IMG/VR virus record: IMGVR_UViG_3300048834_000156
Location: 1 to 52,781 of that record
Strand: one strand, 5' to 3'
Length of the DNA stretch: 52,781 bases
DNA from: a virus
Part shown: in pieces, positions 45,872-52,781 of the stretch
Position numbering within the stretch: the stretch's first letter is position 1
Layout: the number at the start of each line of letters is the position of its first letter
Position numbers and translations under genes: made by a program
Notes under the pieces: model-generated
What the model was told of the DNA's origin: nothing
Databases searched by the model: none
Seen by the model: only the letters and a program-made list of their open reading frames with translations

Positions 45872-46221
45872 CCGGCCCGGCTGCTGCGCTGGTCGTGGAC
45901 GGGCTCGCCGTCGCCCGGCTCACACGGCTGGTCGTGCTCGACACGATCACCGACCCGATCAGGGACCGGATCATCGAAGCGGCGTACCGGCGCAGAGACG
46001 GCGGCTTCGAGCCGCTCGATGCCCTTGAGACGTGGACTGAGCGGGCGGTGGACGACAACGACCCGCCGAAGCTCGCCACACTGGTGACCTGCACATGGTG
46101 CACCGGTGTGTGGGTCGCTGCCGGTGCGGTGGTGGCGTCTCGGGTAGCTCCACGAGCGTGGCGCACGGTGGCCACCACTGCTGCGCTCGCATGGTGTGGC
46201 GGTCGGCTCGCTGAGCCATGA
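45850..46221 (+). CDS. DUF1360-like membrane protein
   Basis: A 123-residue protein. ALVVDGLAVARLTRLVVLDTIT and TLVTCTWCTGVWVAAGAVVA match the DUF1360 type (CxxCxGxW). One or two TM helices lie at about residues 85-104 and 108-118. It is found in many actinophages and bacteria, of unknown function. GTG 45850 overlaps the previous gene by 22 bp. Confidence 0.7.
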   Translation: MRFVQSVTGPAAALVVDGLAVARLTRLVVLDTITDPIRDRIIEAAYRRRDGGFEPLDALETWTERAVDDNDPPKLATLVTCTWCTGVWVAAGAVVASRVAPRAWRTVATTAALAWCGGRLAEP

Positions 46222-46544
46222 CCGACGACGAGCTGCCCGAGCCGATGACGTCGGTCGAGTGCAAGCGGATCGTCCACGGCTCATGCCACCGCAAACAGCA
46301 GTACGACAACCTGAACCGGGCTGAGCGGGCCGCGGCGAAGCTGCGTACAGCCTCGCACCTCGTGGCCGGGTACCGGTGCCCGTTCGCTGGGCCCGCGGGT
46401 GACCCGCCGCACTGGCACGTTGGCAGACCACCGAGCGTGGAGACGGTCGAGCGCATCGCTCTGGCGATCAGGTGGCTCCACGATCACCCGGAGGACGCTG
46501 CACGCGGACCCTATGCTCTCGGGGATGCCACGCAGACAGGGTGA
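46218..46544 (+). CDS. Hypothetical protein overlapping portal start
   Basis: A 108-residue protein. SVECKRIVHGSCHRKQQYDN and VAGYRCPFAGPAGDPPHWHVG contain three Cys and several His, spaced like a treble-clef-type zinc finger seen in small phage proteins. Its 3' end contains the late box and first codons of the portal gene. Confidence 0.7.
   Translation: MTDDELPEPMTSVECKRIVHGSCHRKQQYDNLNRAERAAAKLRTASHLVAGYRCPFAGPAGDPPHWHVGRPPSVETVERIALAIRWLHDHPEDAARGPYALGDATQTG
46510..46524 (+). promoter_or_regulatory. Late-box promoter, leaderless (portal)
   Basis: CCTATGCT (46510-46517), 7 bases (CTCGGGG), ATG 46525. It lies inside the upstream gene. The same CCTATGCTCT occurs at 50727 before the capsid gene. 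Confidence 0.6.
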
Positions 46545-48933
46545 CGAGAAGCCGAACGCCACGATCACAGCAGCCGCGACGCGGCTCAGGGTCAAAGACC
46601 CGGTGAAGGCCAGGAAGGATCTCGGCACGCGCCCTGAATGGCAGGACGAAGCGTGGAGCTACTACGACGCCGTACCGGAGGTGAAGCACTCCGTTCGGTT
46701 CACCGGGTCGGCCATGTCCAAGGTGCGGTTGCTGATCGCTCGCACGCCGCTCGAAGGTGAAGGCGCTGCACCTGTCCCTGTCACGCTCAACGGCGACACG
46801 CCAGCGACCGAGGTGGAACGAGCTGCTCTCGCCGAGCTGGACCGGCTCGGACTCTCGAACCGTGGCGGTGACCTGCTCCGCGAAGCGACCATGAACCTGG
46901 ACGTCGCCGGTGAGTGGTTCCTTGTCGGGTTCGACGAGGTTGGCAGCCCTGGCGACGAGGGCTACAAGCCAGAGACGTGGGAGGTGCACTCCGTCTCTGA
47001 GGTCTCATCGACCGCTGAGGGCACGTTCGTCTCAGACGGTCCGAACGACCTGAACAAGCGGAAGCTCACCGAGAACGACACATGCATCCGCATGTACCAG
47101 AAGCACCCGCGGTGGTCAGGGCTCGCGGACTCCGCTCTCGCTGGCGTGCTCGGCGAGTGCGCCGCCCTGGTGGCTCTGCACCACCAGCTCATGTCAGAGA
47201 CCCGCGCCCGGCACAACGCCGGTCTGTTCACGGTCCCGAACGAGCTGGACTTCGTAGGGCAGCGCACCGACGCCGCCGAAGACGAGGACGACGACAGCGA
47301 CCCGCTCGCCGAGGAGATCGAAGCGACGTTCTCTGAGCCGCGGGACAACAGCGACCACCCGAACGCCACCGCTCCCACGATCCTGCGCGGCCCGGCCGAG
47401 TTCCTCACACCGGAGTACGTGCGGTGGGTGGACACCGGGCGGCGCGCATCGACCGACCTAGAGAACCGGATCGAGGGCCGGGTGAAGCGGCTCGCTCGTG
47501 GGCTGGACGTCCCCGTCGAGGTCACGATGGGCTTGCAGTCCACGACCTACGCCAACGCTGAGCAGGTCGATCAGAACACGTGGGACGACTACCTCGAACC
47601 GCGGGCGGTCGTGATCTGCCAGGCGTGGACCATCGGGTTCCTGTGGCCGAACCTGCTTGACCTCGGGCTCCCGTGGGAGGCCGTGCGGAACGTCTTCGTC
47701 TGGTTCGATCCGTCCGACCTGCTGCCAGAGAAGGACCGGACCGCCGCCGCGGCCGAGGCTCTGGCGGTAGGTGCGATCGGGCTCCCGACGTACCGTGACG
47801 TCATCGGGTTCGGTGAGGAAGACGCGCCCGCGCCCGTCAGCGGTGAGTCTGATCTCTCGATCGACCGGGCTATGGAGATCGCTCGCATGGCACAGCAGCT
47901 CTACCTGGCGGTAGGGCCGCTGCTCACCGCCGCCGAAGCGCGCGCGATCCTCAAGTCCATCGGCGCACCAATCGAGGGCGACCTACCACCCGAGCCCGCA
48001 CCCGCCACCGACGAGCCCGCCGACACGGCAGCGGTCACCGCGGCGGCTGGGATCCCGGTCGGACGCCAGCTCATGGAGATCGACCGAGACCTACGGCTAC
48101 GGCTGCTCGTGCTCGCTGACGCTCAGATGACCCGTGTGCTCGAACGAGCAGGCAACAAGCTGCGATCGAGGTCCGCCGAGTTCCGTGCCCAGCTCCGACA
48201 CGTACAGCCGCGGCTCGCCGCTGCCACGCTCGGCAGGGAGGCGGTCACCGCTGCGATCTCCGAGGACGAGCTGCTCGATGCTGCGTTCGAGACCATGCGC
48301 GGCTCGTTCTTGGCGTGGGGTCAGACCGCGCAGCGTGAGGCGCTCGAACTGACCGGCCAGGTGGTTGGCGGGTTCTCGCTCGATGAGCGTGACGCGCTGC
48401 TGCTCCGACAGGCGCAGGATCTCGATGAGGCGTGGTTGTGGCTGAGCGACACGCTGCGCTCGCTGGCGTCGGCCCGGCTGTATGACCCGCTCGCCGGGCT
48501 CGACGGCGTGGGCGAGATGGCCGAAGGGCTCTCGATCCCGCCCGGCATGATCCGCGAGGCGATCGCACGAGCTGGCGGCGCGGCGGGGATCGAGACGCTC
48601 GGCACGAACGCGTGGGTGACCGTCGCTGACGCCGGTACCCGCCCGGTCGGTGGCATCGGCACGGGAGATCTAGTGCGAGGTGTGCTGCGGGACCACGGTG
48701 CGTCGATCGAGTCGTACCGCTGGGTCTACGGCCCGGCCGCGCGCTCGGCACCGTTCGAGCCGCACCGCAACCTGAACGGGAAGACGTTCGAGACGTTCGA
48801 CTCACCGGTGCTCAGGAACAGCTCAGGGTTCCCGCCGTTCGAGTTCTACATGCCCGGCGACCACAAGGGCTGCCTGTGCGACATAGAGCCCGTCATCATC
48901 GGGCCTGACGGTGAGATCACCGAGGACTACTGA
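46525..48933 (+). CDS. Portal protein fused to MuF-like head protein
   Basis: An 802-residue protein. Residues 1-500 are the portal: SAMSKVRLLIARTP, the wing region with WEVHSVSEV, then LARGLDVPVEVTMGLQSTTYANA (stated in parts) typical of actinophage portals. From about residue 530 the sequence is helical, and the last 120 residues match the MuF C-terminus: GVLRDHGASIESYRWVYG, FEPHRNLNGKTFETF and PGDHKGCLCDIEP. Portal-MuF fusions are known in this phage group. It forms the dodecameric vertex and carries a few MuF-like ejected domains. ATG 46525 is fixed by the leaderless box. Confidence 0.9.
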   Translation: MPRRQGDEKPNATITAAATRLRVKDPVKARKDLGTRPEWQDEAWSYYDAVPEVKHSVRFTGSAMSKVRLLIARTPLEGEGAAPVPVTLNGDTPATEVERAALAELDRLGLSNRGGDLLREATMNLDVAGEWFLVGFDEVGSPGDEGYKPETWEVHSVSEVSSTAEGTFVSDGPNDLNKRKLTENDTCIRMYQKHPRWSGLADSALAGVLGECAALVALHHQLMSETRARHNAGLFTVPNELDFVGQRTDAAEDEDDDSDPLAEEIEATFSEPRDNSDHPNATAPTILRGPAEFLTPEYVRWVDTGRRASTDLENRIEGRVKRLARGLDVPVEVTMGLQSTTYANAEQVDQNTWDDYLEPRAVVICQAWTIGFLWPNLLDLGLPWEAVRNVFVWFDPSDLLPEKDRTAAAAEALAVGAIGLPTYRDVIGFGEEDAPAPVSGESDLSIDRAMEIARMAQQLYLAVGPLLTAAEARAILKSIGAPIEGDLPPEPAPATDEPADTAAVTAAAGIPVGRQLMEIDRDLRLRLLVLADAQMTRVLERAGNKLRSRSAEFRAQLRHVQPRLAAATLGREAVTAAISEDELLDAAFETMRGSFLAWGQTAQREALELTGQVVGGFSLDERDALLLRQAQDLDEAWLWLSDTLRSLASARLYDPLAGLDGVGEMAEGLSIPPGMIREAIARAGGAAGIETLGTNAWVTVADAGTRPVGGIGTGDLVRGVLRDHGASIESYRWVYGPAARSAPFEPHRNLNGKTFETFDSPVLRNSSGFPPFEFYMPGDHKGCLCDIEPVIIGPDGEITEDY

Positions 48934-48956
48934 CCGGCCGTGGGAGGCTAGAGACC

Positions 48957-50465
48957 ATGTTCACCATCCAGCAGAACGGCGACCAGTGGGAGGTGCGGCG
49001 CGGTGACGCGGTGCTCTCCACGCACAGCCGCTACGACGCGGCATTGGCGGCGATCGCCGAGCAGCTCGCCACGCTCACCGGCGCAGAGTCAGACGGCACG
49101 CTGCCGGAGCGGTGGCACTCCACCACCGGCATCGCGTTCAACGAGCAGCCCGACCCCGAGCGCGACTTCACCGAGTGCGAGTGGTCGTTCCGTGATCCTG
49201 CGGTGTACCGGCTGCCGCTCATGCTGCAAACCACCACAGAGATGGGCCACTTCGGTGCGGTGCTCGCCGGGTTCATGGACACGGTTAGCGCAGACGGCAC
49301 GCCGACCGGCTCGGGCGGGTTCTACGACACCGACGCCGGTCGGCAGTTCCGAGACCTGCTGCGCTCGGGTCGGTTCGGTGTGTCGGTTGACCCCGGAGAC
49401 CTTGACGTCGAGTGGGTGTGCGTCGAGATGGATGACGACGGATGGTGCGACGAAGGCAAGCTCGTGTTCCGTGCGTACCAGATCATCGGCCTGACCGGTA
49501 CGCCGTTCCCTGCGTTCGCCAACGCCACGATTGAGCTAGAAGGCGCGGCGACCCAACCTGACGCCGGAGACGACGACGAGGGCAGCGACGACGAGACCGA
49601 GACCGAGGCTGTGACCGCTGCGGCGACGCTCGCCCGGCCAGCGGTGGCCGACGTGACCGCCCGGTTCCCGATCCGCCCGCCCGCCGAGTGGCTCACCGAG
49701 CCCGAGCCCGAGCTGGGAGACCCGAGGCTCGTCGAGCAGCCGGACGGGTCGCTCGCATGCCCGCTCTACATCGGCGACGACGGCCAGGTGTACGGGCACC
49801 TGGCCAGGGTCGATCAGTGCCACATCGGGTACCCCGGTGAGTGCGTCACGCCACCGCTCGACGTCGGCGGGTTCGCTCTCGGCGTCACGGTCTGCGAGAA
49901 CGGCGAGCAGATCCCGACGGGACCGCTGATCGTCGGGTCAGACCACCCGGCCCGGTCCATGTCCGCACCCGAGGCGCTCGACTGCTACGCACACACCGGG
50001 CTCGCATGGGCCGACGTCGCCGCCACCGCTGGCACGTTCGGCACGTGGGTCGCCGGTGCGCTCCGACCGAGCGTCACCGATGAGATGCTGCGCGTGCTGC
50101 GCGGCTCGGCGCTCTCTGGCGACTGGCGTGAGCTGGACGAGATGCCCGGCTACCTGTCGCTCATCGCCACGCTCGCGGTCAGCACGCCAGGGTTCCCGAT
50201 CAGGCGCGCGCTCGTCGCGTCGGCTGGCATCGAGATCGGCGAGCAGCGGTTCGGTGTGCTCGTGCGGAACGGCCGGGTCGTCGCCGCCTCTGGTGCCGCC
50301 GTGGTGGCGTCGTGCTCGACGTGCGGCGGCAAGTCCAAGATCTCTGCACCGGACACGGCTGCGGACCTCGCTGCGATCCGGCACAGCCTCGCCGTGCTCG
50401 AACGCCGCACCCGCCACCTGACCGCCCCAGCGGCGGCGGCGCTGGCCGCGTCGATCCGCGGCTGA
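48957..50465 (+). CDS. Capsid maturation protease
   Basis: A 502-residue protein. The centre carries the family pattern of actinophage capsid maturation proteases: FPIRPPAEWLTEPEP, then YGHLARVDQCHIGYPGECVTPP, DHPARSMSAPEALDCYAHTG, GTWVAGALRPSVTDEML and the motif SGDWRELDE near residue 390. A Ser/His pair in these segments is the likely catalytic centre. Residues 200-225 form an acidic linker. The N-terminal 190 residues are an additional domain (perhaps scaffold-like). The C-terminus has CSTCGGK and helices. ATG 48957; the next 384 bp are non-coding. Confidence 0.85.
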   Translation: MFTIQQNGDQWEVRRGDAVLSTHSRYDAALAAIAEQLATLTGAESDGTLPERWHSTTGIAFNEQPDPERDFTECEWSFRDPAVYRLPLMLQTTTEMGHFGAVLAGFMDTVSADGTPTGSGGFYDTDAGRQFRDLLRSGRFGVSVDPGDLDVEWVCVEMDDDGWCDEGKLVFRAYQIIGLTGTPFPAFANATIELEGAATQPDAGDDDEGSDDETETEAVTAAATLARPAVADVTARFPIRPPAEWLTEPEPELGDPRLVEQPDGSLACPLYIGDDGQVYGHLARVDQCHIGYPGECVTPPLDVGGFALGVTVCENGEQIPTGPLIVGSDHPARSMSAPEALDCYAHTGLAWADVAATAGTFGTWVAGALRPSVTDEMLRVLRGSALSGDWRELDEMPGYLSLIATLAVSTPGFPIRRALVASAGIEIGEQRFGVLVRNGRVVAASGAAVVASCSTCGGKSKISAPDTAADLAAIRHSLAVLERRTRHLTAPAAAALAASIRG

Positions 50466-50553
50466 TACCTTCACGGCCAGGTCACCCAGGACACCGAGAA
50501 CCGGAACCACGTGGCCACGACGGTGGCCACGCCGGTCAGACAGCGAGGGTGAA

Positions 50554-50672
50554 CTACCGGGCGCAGTGTCCAGCCTGGTAGAGCCGCCCACGATGGGATC
50601 ACCGCACCTGGATCGTGGGAGCAGCCCTAAGCGAAAGCGGTAGAGAGCACCGGCCGACGGGCCGGTGCTCTC
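50554..50672 (+). ncRNA. Candidate structured RNA upstream of capsid gene
   Basis: Three successive stems and a terminator. P1: CTACCGGGC (50554-50562) / GCCTGGTAG (50573-50581). P2: CCCACGAT (50587-50594) / ATCGTGGG (50612-50619). P3: CTA..GC-GAAA-GC..TAG (50626-50643) with a GNRA loop. Then the terminator at 50643-50672. The protease gene ends at 50465 and no reading frame covers this area. Upstream lie two copies of the 8-bp palindrome GTGGCCAC (50511-50518 and 50523-50530). It does not fold as a tRNA. Structured RNAs near phage head genes are known, but I recognise no named class. Confidence 0.55.
50643..50672 (+). terminator. Strong intrinsic terminator before capsid gene
   Basis: GAGAGCACCGGCC (50643-50655) / GGCCGGTGCTCTC (50660-50672), perfect 13-bp arms and GACG loop, followed by GCGTTGTG. 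The remaining 177 bp to the capsid start hold an alternating CG stretch (50678-50709) and the late box at 50727. I see no gene there. Confidence 0.85.
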
Positions 50673-50726
50673 GCGTTGTGCGCGCGTCGGGTGCGCGCGC
50701 ATGCGCGCTGTCCCTCGTGTCGTGTG

Positions 50727-50734
50727 CCTATGCT
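50727..50734 (+). promoter_or_regulatory. Late-box promoter of the major capsid gene (leadered)
   Basis: CCTATGCT followed by CTGACCCGAG. It resembles the portal late box but the capsid ATG lies about 115 bases downstream, giving a leader. The ribosome site is GTAAGGACCAC before ATG 50850. Confidence 0.5.
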
Positions 50735-50849
50735 CTGACCCGAGCAGGTCCACACGTAGTGCGGACGTCTGGCCACCGGCTGCCAAGCAGCGGTGCCCGT
50801 GTTGGCTCCACGCACCACCACCACACCAACACGGTAAGGACCACATCTC

Positions 50850-52607
50850 ATGGACGAGATTCTCGAACTGCTCGCACGCTGGAACGAACTGACCGACGAG
50901 GAGCGCGGCACGCTCACCGCGCTGATCCTCGCTGAGGACGCGCTCGCCGAGATCGACGACCTCGGCCCGCTGCTCGATGAGCTGCGCGCCACCGCCGAAG
51001 CGATCATCGAAGGCGAGGTGGACGACACCGGCCTTGCCGCGCTGGAGTTCCTCGCCGCCGCCGTGAACACCGTCTCGACCGAGATCGAGACCCGCGAGAC
51101 CGCCGACAGCGCTCGCGCTGAGCAGGCCCAGGCGCTCGCCGAGCAGATCCGCGGCAGCTCCACCGAGGGCGGTGACGACGACGATCCCGGCGAGGGCGGC
51201 GACACCGGCGACGACGGCGACGACGAGGGCGACGAGGGCGACGAGCCGGAGACCGTCGAGACCGACGAGCCCGAGGCCGTCGAGCAGCCCGAGCCGGTTG
51301 CTGCCAGCGGCACCCCGCGGGTTTCCCGTGTGGCCGCACGCCGCCCGCGAGCGGCGCAGCCTCGCCAGACCCAGACCGCCCGCGTGGCTCCGCTCGTCGC
51401 CTCGGCCGGTGTGCCCGGCGTCGCGATGGGTGCACGCCTCACCGACCCCGAGCGGTTCGGTCAGGCGCTCATGTCCACGCTCCGTGCGATGGGCTCGATG
51501 GCTCTCCGGCCCGGCATGCAGGTTCCGGTGGCCACCGCCTCGGTCGAGTACCCCGACGCTGGTTTCCTGGACAGCAACGTTCGGGGCAACAGCGCGAAGC
51601 TCGAAGCGGCGCAGGCCCTCGCCATCACCGCATCCGGTGGCATCTGCGCACCGCCGCAGCCGAGCTACGTGCTCGACTCGTGGAGCGTCGAGGATCGGCC
51701 GTTCCGTGCGTCGCTCCCCAACTGGGGTCTCGACCGTGGCGGCGCTCTGATCCCCGGTCCGATGCTGCTCGAAGATCTCGACGGGGCCGCTCAGACATGG
51801 ACCCTCGCCGACGACGAGGACGCGGCCACCGACCCCGACGTCCGTAAGACGTGCCTCCGCATGGACTGCGGCGACGACTTCACCGCCGTACCCGAAGCGG
51901 TGGTCCAGTGCCTGGAGATCGGCAACTGGAACGCACGCACCTGGCCGGAGCGGGTCGCCCGGTTCCAGCAGCTCGCCGACGCATGGACCAGCCGCTACGC
52001 CGAACAGAAGCTGCTCACCAAGGTCGGCGCGGAGTCCACCGCGGTGACCGTGCCCGGCAACCTCGGCACCGCTCGGGACATCCTCGCCGCGCTGGACCTG
52101 GCCATCGCCGCCATCCGCAACCGGCACCGCATGTCCCTCAGCACCCGGTTCGTGTTCGCAACCCAGGCGTTCCTGCTGAACCAGATCCGCTCGGACCTCA
52201 CCCGTGAGATGCCCGGCTCTGCTGCTGAGCGTCTCGCCGCCGCCGACGCGGAGATCGAAGCGTTCTTCACCGCTCGCAACGTGCGGCCCGTGTGGCTGCT
52301 GGACGGCGAGGTCGGCCAGCAGTTCGGCCCGCAGGCCGACGGCCCGCTGCTCGGCTGGATTCCGAACATGGTCGCGTACCTCTACCCCGAGAACACCTGG
52401 CAGTACGGCAACGGTGGCGAGCTGAACCTCGGTCTCGTCCGAGACAGCGACCTCAACAGCCGCAACGACTTCCAGTTCTTCAAGGAGTTCTGGGAGACCG
52501 CGTTCATGACCGGACCCGAGAGCTACCGGCTCTCGTTCTCGGTCTGCCCGTCGGGTGCGTCGGCAGGCACGGTCGAGCCCGTCTGCGTGGACTCGCAGGC
52601 GAGCTAG
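50850..52607 (+). CDS. Major capsid protein (HK97 fold) with N-terminal scaffold domain
   Basis: A 585-residue protein. Residues 1-105 are helical and coiled-coil-like (ILELLARWNELTDEERGTL), a delta/scaffold domain. Residues 107-155 are a highly acidic Asp/Gly/Glu linker, and a basic segment RRPRAAQPRQTQTARV follows near 167, a plausible cleavage zone for the protease encoded upstream. The mature capsid (about 180-585) contains GNSAKLEAAQALAITASGG, ICAPPQPSYVLDSW and LPNWGLDRGGALIPGP (E-loop/spine region of actinophage capsids). It is followed by a terminator. High expression is expected. Confidence 0.9.
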   Translation: MDEILELLARWNELTDEERGTLTALILAEDALAEIDDLGPLLDELRATAEAIIEGEVDDTGLAALEFLAAAVNTVSTEIETRETADSARAEQAQALAEQIRGSSTEGGDDDDPGEGGDTGDDGDDEGDEGDEPETVETDEPEAVEQPEPVAASGTPRVSRVAARRPRAAQPRQTQTARVAPLVASAGVPGVAMGARLTDPERFGQALMSTLRAMGSMALRPGMQVPVATASVEYPDAGFLDSNVRGNSAKLEAAQALAITASGGICAPPQPSYVLDSWSVEDRPFRASLPNWGLDRGGALIPGPMLLEDLDGAAQTWTLADDEDAATDPDVRKTCLRMDCGDDFTAVPEAVVQCLEIGNWNARTWPERVARFQQLADAWTSRYAEQKLLTKVGAESTAVTVPGNLGTARDILAALDLAIAAIRNRHRMSLSTRFVFATQAFLLNQIRSDLTREMPGSAAERLAAADAEIEAFFTARNVRPVWLLDGEVGQQFGPQADGPLLGWIPNMVAYLYPENTWQYGNGGELNLGLVRDSDLNSRNDFQFFKEFWETAFMTGPESYRLSFSVCPSGASAGTVEPVCVDSQAS

Positions 52608-52620
52608 ACACCACAGATGT

Positions 52621-52655
52621 GACCGGGCCCGGCATCGCGTGGTCCGGGCCCGGTC
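52621..52655 (+). terminator. Terminator after major capsid gene
   Basis: GACCGGGCCCGG (52621-52632) / CCGGGCCCGGTC (52644-52655), perfect 12-bp arms with an 11-nt loop, no U tract. It probably reduces, not abolishes, reading into the gene at 41/52695, since no separate promoter is evident there. Confidence 0.75.
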
Positions 52656-52781
52656 ACAACACCCCACCAGAGATCGAACCTGTAGGAGCAGAGCATGCCG
52701 AGCCGTGAACCCGTACCCGCCGTGCAGCCGGTGCCGCCTCGGTACTCGCTGCTCGTGGCGGCGCAGGTGCCAGAGGGTGCG
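52655..52781. repeat. Terminal direct repeat, right copy
   Basis: Identical to 1-127. See the left copy. Confidence 0.9.
52695..52781 (+). CDS. Partial copy of the gene at 41 (window edge)
   Basis: The first 87 bases of the virion protein gene at 41-922, repeated because the window closes the circle. Not a second gene. Confidence 0.9.
   Translation, partial: MPSREPVPAVQPVPPRYSLLVAAQVPEGA

Noticed and set aside
50551-50625. tRNA-like look of the capsid leader (CCAGCCTGGTAGAGC)
   Set aside because: D-arm pairing fails, and no 5-bp anticodon stem with a 7-nt loop and no T-arm GTTCRA can be drawn. It folds better as separate stems.
44263-52050. Further ACCGCGGT octamers inside coding sequence (for example in TerL and capsid genes)
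   Set aside because: They lack the flanking TAT/TATGGT and the downstream start signal. Octamers of this composition are expected by chance at this G+C.
49938-52667. 909-codon open frame on the minus strand opposite protease and capsid genes
   Set aside because: A mirror of codon bias in GC-rich genes. It has a low-complexity, Arg/Gly/Leu-rich composition without domain motifs, while the plus strand encodes recognisable capsid and protease.
1-52781. CRISPR arrays, insertion sequences, integrase/attP and immunity repressor
   Set aside because: No regularly spaced repeats, transposase or recombinase motifs were found by reading. HTH genes present are small and not in a divergent repressor/cro arrangement.

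Overview
The window is one complete tailed-phage genome, read as a circle. The first 127 bases recur exactly as the last 127 (52655-52781), so the unique unit is 52,654 bp. All genes are on the + strand and are tightly packed with 1-4 bp GTGA/ATGA overlaps. The sequence is very G+C rich. GTG starts are common, promoter-like boxes are TANNNT, and several mRNAs look leaderless. These traits, the fused portal-MuF protein and the capsid protease type point to a siphovirus of an actinobacterium. I see no integrase, excisionase, recognisable repressor, tRNA, DNA polymerase or replicative DnaB helicase. A lytic, host-replisome-dependent life style is therefore inferred.

Layout. 43.5-52.6 kb and 0-2.5 kb hold packaging and head genes: large terminase, portal-MuF, capsid maturation protease, a non-coding structured leader, major capsid, two further virion genes and the head-tail adaptor. 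2.5-7.2 kb is an inserted cassette of two glycosyltransferase-like enzymes, a glycosyltransferase-FkbM methyltransferase fusion and small Cys-rich proteins. 7.2-18.8 kb completes neck and tail: terminator, neck, frameshifted chaperone, tape measure, distal tail, tail fibre, an alpha/beta hydrolase, a lectin-like protein interrupted by one in-frame TGA, and tail hub pieces. 18.9-20.7 kb is lysis: 4-TM holin, zinc amidase and two single-TM proteins. 20.9-36 kb is DNA metabolism: Gam-like, RecT-like with SAP domain, initiator-like HTH protein, DnaC-like loader, two DNA methyltransferases, HNH and VRR-NUC nucleases, SF1 and SF2 helicases. 36-43.4 kb is a train of small accessory genes (DUF932, ASCH, DnaQ-like exonuclease, ribbon-helix-helix, several mini membrane proteins), with a probable small terminase among them.

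Regulation. Two promoter classes can be read from the sequence. Class 1 (called P-box here) is a palindrome, core ACCGYGGTAT, whose 3' half merges into a -10 box, usually TATGGT. It often has a TTGCAC-like -35, and most genes behind it have a CCCAAGGAG ribosome site. It precedes the non-structural operons. Class 2 (late box here) is CCTANNNT followed 6-8 bp later directly by ATG/GTG, giving leaderless mRNAs. It precedes structural and lysis genes. The glycan cassette lies inside the late region but carries class 1 boxes. The strongest candidates for something undescribed are this two-class leaderless/palindrome system, the structured RNA upstream of the capsid gene, the UGA inside the receptor-binding region, and the glycan cassette.
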